DNA of 6,907 nucleotides from Methyloligella sp. (lineage in GTDB: Bacteria; Pseudomonadota; Alphaproteobacteria; Rhizobiales; JALUTE01): NCBI GenBank assembly GCA_027058255.1, contig JALUTE010000006.1, forward strand, positions 1-6,907, given 5' to 3'. Shown piece by piece: positions 6,605-6,907 of the stretch. Each line of letters starts with the position of its first letter. The first letter of the stretch is position 1. A program made the translations under genes and the position numbers. Below the pieces are notes generated by a model. It had not been told where the DNA came from, did not search any database, and was given only the letters and a program-made list of their open reading frames with translations.

Positions 6605-6907
6605 ATGAAGGTCCTCCTCTCCACCGCCATGCTGGTGGTCGCCGCGCTGAGCGGTGCCATTGTGCAGCTCGCCCTCCGGTCCAGCGATCTCGACGGCGAA
6701 CCTCACGTCACCATGCGGGTCGATGACGGCGCCACCGTCACAGCCAGTGGCACGGCGACGGGCGCCGCCTCGGTGACCGCGCGCATTGAGGGCACCCATG
6801 TGGACGCCGCGCTCACGCCGGACGCTCCCGCGCCTCGAACGTTTGACGGTGGCGCCGGGGCCAATGCGGCCGCCCCGCTGCAGGGCGTGGCGCTTGTAAC
6901 GCCGTCC
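6605..6907 (+). CDS. Membrane-anchored or exported protein, 3' partial; possibly a divergent polysaccharide deacetylase
   Basis: The frame is open from ATG 6605 to the last base, giving 101 residues of an unfinished protein. It starts MKVLLSTAMLVVAALSGAIV, one hydrophobic segment (about 3-23) that would act as membrane anchor or signal peptide. After RSSDLDGEPH come Thr-, Val- and Ala-rich residues (VTASGTATGAASVTARIEG at about 47-65), then a Pro/Ala/Gly-rich linker. Codon use is G/C-ending like the neighbours, and a ribosome binding site is present, so I take it as a real gene. No catalytic domain is reached. In many Alphaproteobacteria the gene after ctpA encodes a divergent polysaccharide deacetylase (DUF610/YibQ-like) with an N-terminal membrane segment, a DGEP-like stretch and a disordered linker, which fits; this identification rests mostly on position. 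Confidence 0.75.
   Translation, partial: MKVLLSTAMLVVAALSGAIVQLALRSSDLDGEPHVTMRVDDGATVTASGTATGAASVTARIEGTHVDAALTPDAPAPRTFDGGAGANAAAPLQGVALVTPS

Noticed and set aside
4466..6799. 777-residue open frame on the minus strand
   Set aside because: It lies antisense to ctpA and the following gap, both explained by + strand signals; long antisense frames are expected in GC-rich DNA with G/C-ending codons, and the translation has no recognisable domain.

Overview
The window is a GC-rich stretch of conserved bacterial chromosome with every convincing gene on the + strand. Gene content and order (proA, nadD, rsfS, rlmH, an EnvC-like murein hydrolase activator, a CtpA-type S41 protease, then the start of a membrane or exported protein) match what I know of Alphaproteobacteria, most likely Hyphomicrobiales (Rhizobiales). 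That placement is inferred from gene order and protein motifs; no search was run.

Layout: bases 1-41 are an exact inverted copy of bases 65-105 and are probably a fold-back artefact at a contig end, so proA (to 1227) has lost its true N-terminus. nadD (1232-1933, GTG start) follows after 4 bp. After a 180-bp gap with a possible promoter come rsfS (2114-2524) and rlmH (2597-3079). A 173-bp gap with an AT-rich patch precedes the envC-like gene (3253-4710). A featureless 232-bp gap precedes ctpA (4943-6268). A 336-bp noncoding stretch with several small hairpins separates ctpA from a gene that starts at 6605 and runs off the right edge; by position it may be the divergent polysaccharide deacetylase often found here.

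The genes fall into three functional sets: proline synthesis (ProA) and NAD synthesis (NadD); two ribosome-directed proteins (RsfS, which blocks subunit joining, and RlmH, which modifies 23S rRNA); and envelope proteins (EnvC-like amidase activator, periplasmic CtpA protease, partial membrane-anchored protein). This is a known housekeeping arrangement, and I see no mobile element, CRISPR array, tRNA, rRNA or undescribed system. The points most worth checking are the terminal inverted repeat, the nadD start with its hairpin, the overlapping hairpins after ctpA, and the tiny reading frame overlapping the last gene's start codon.
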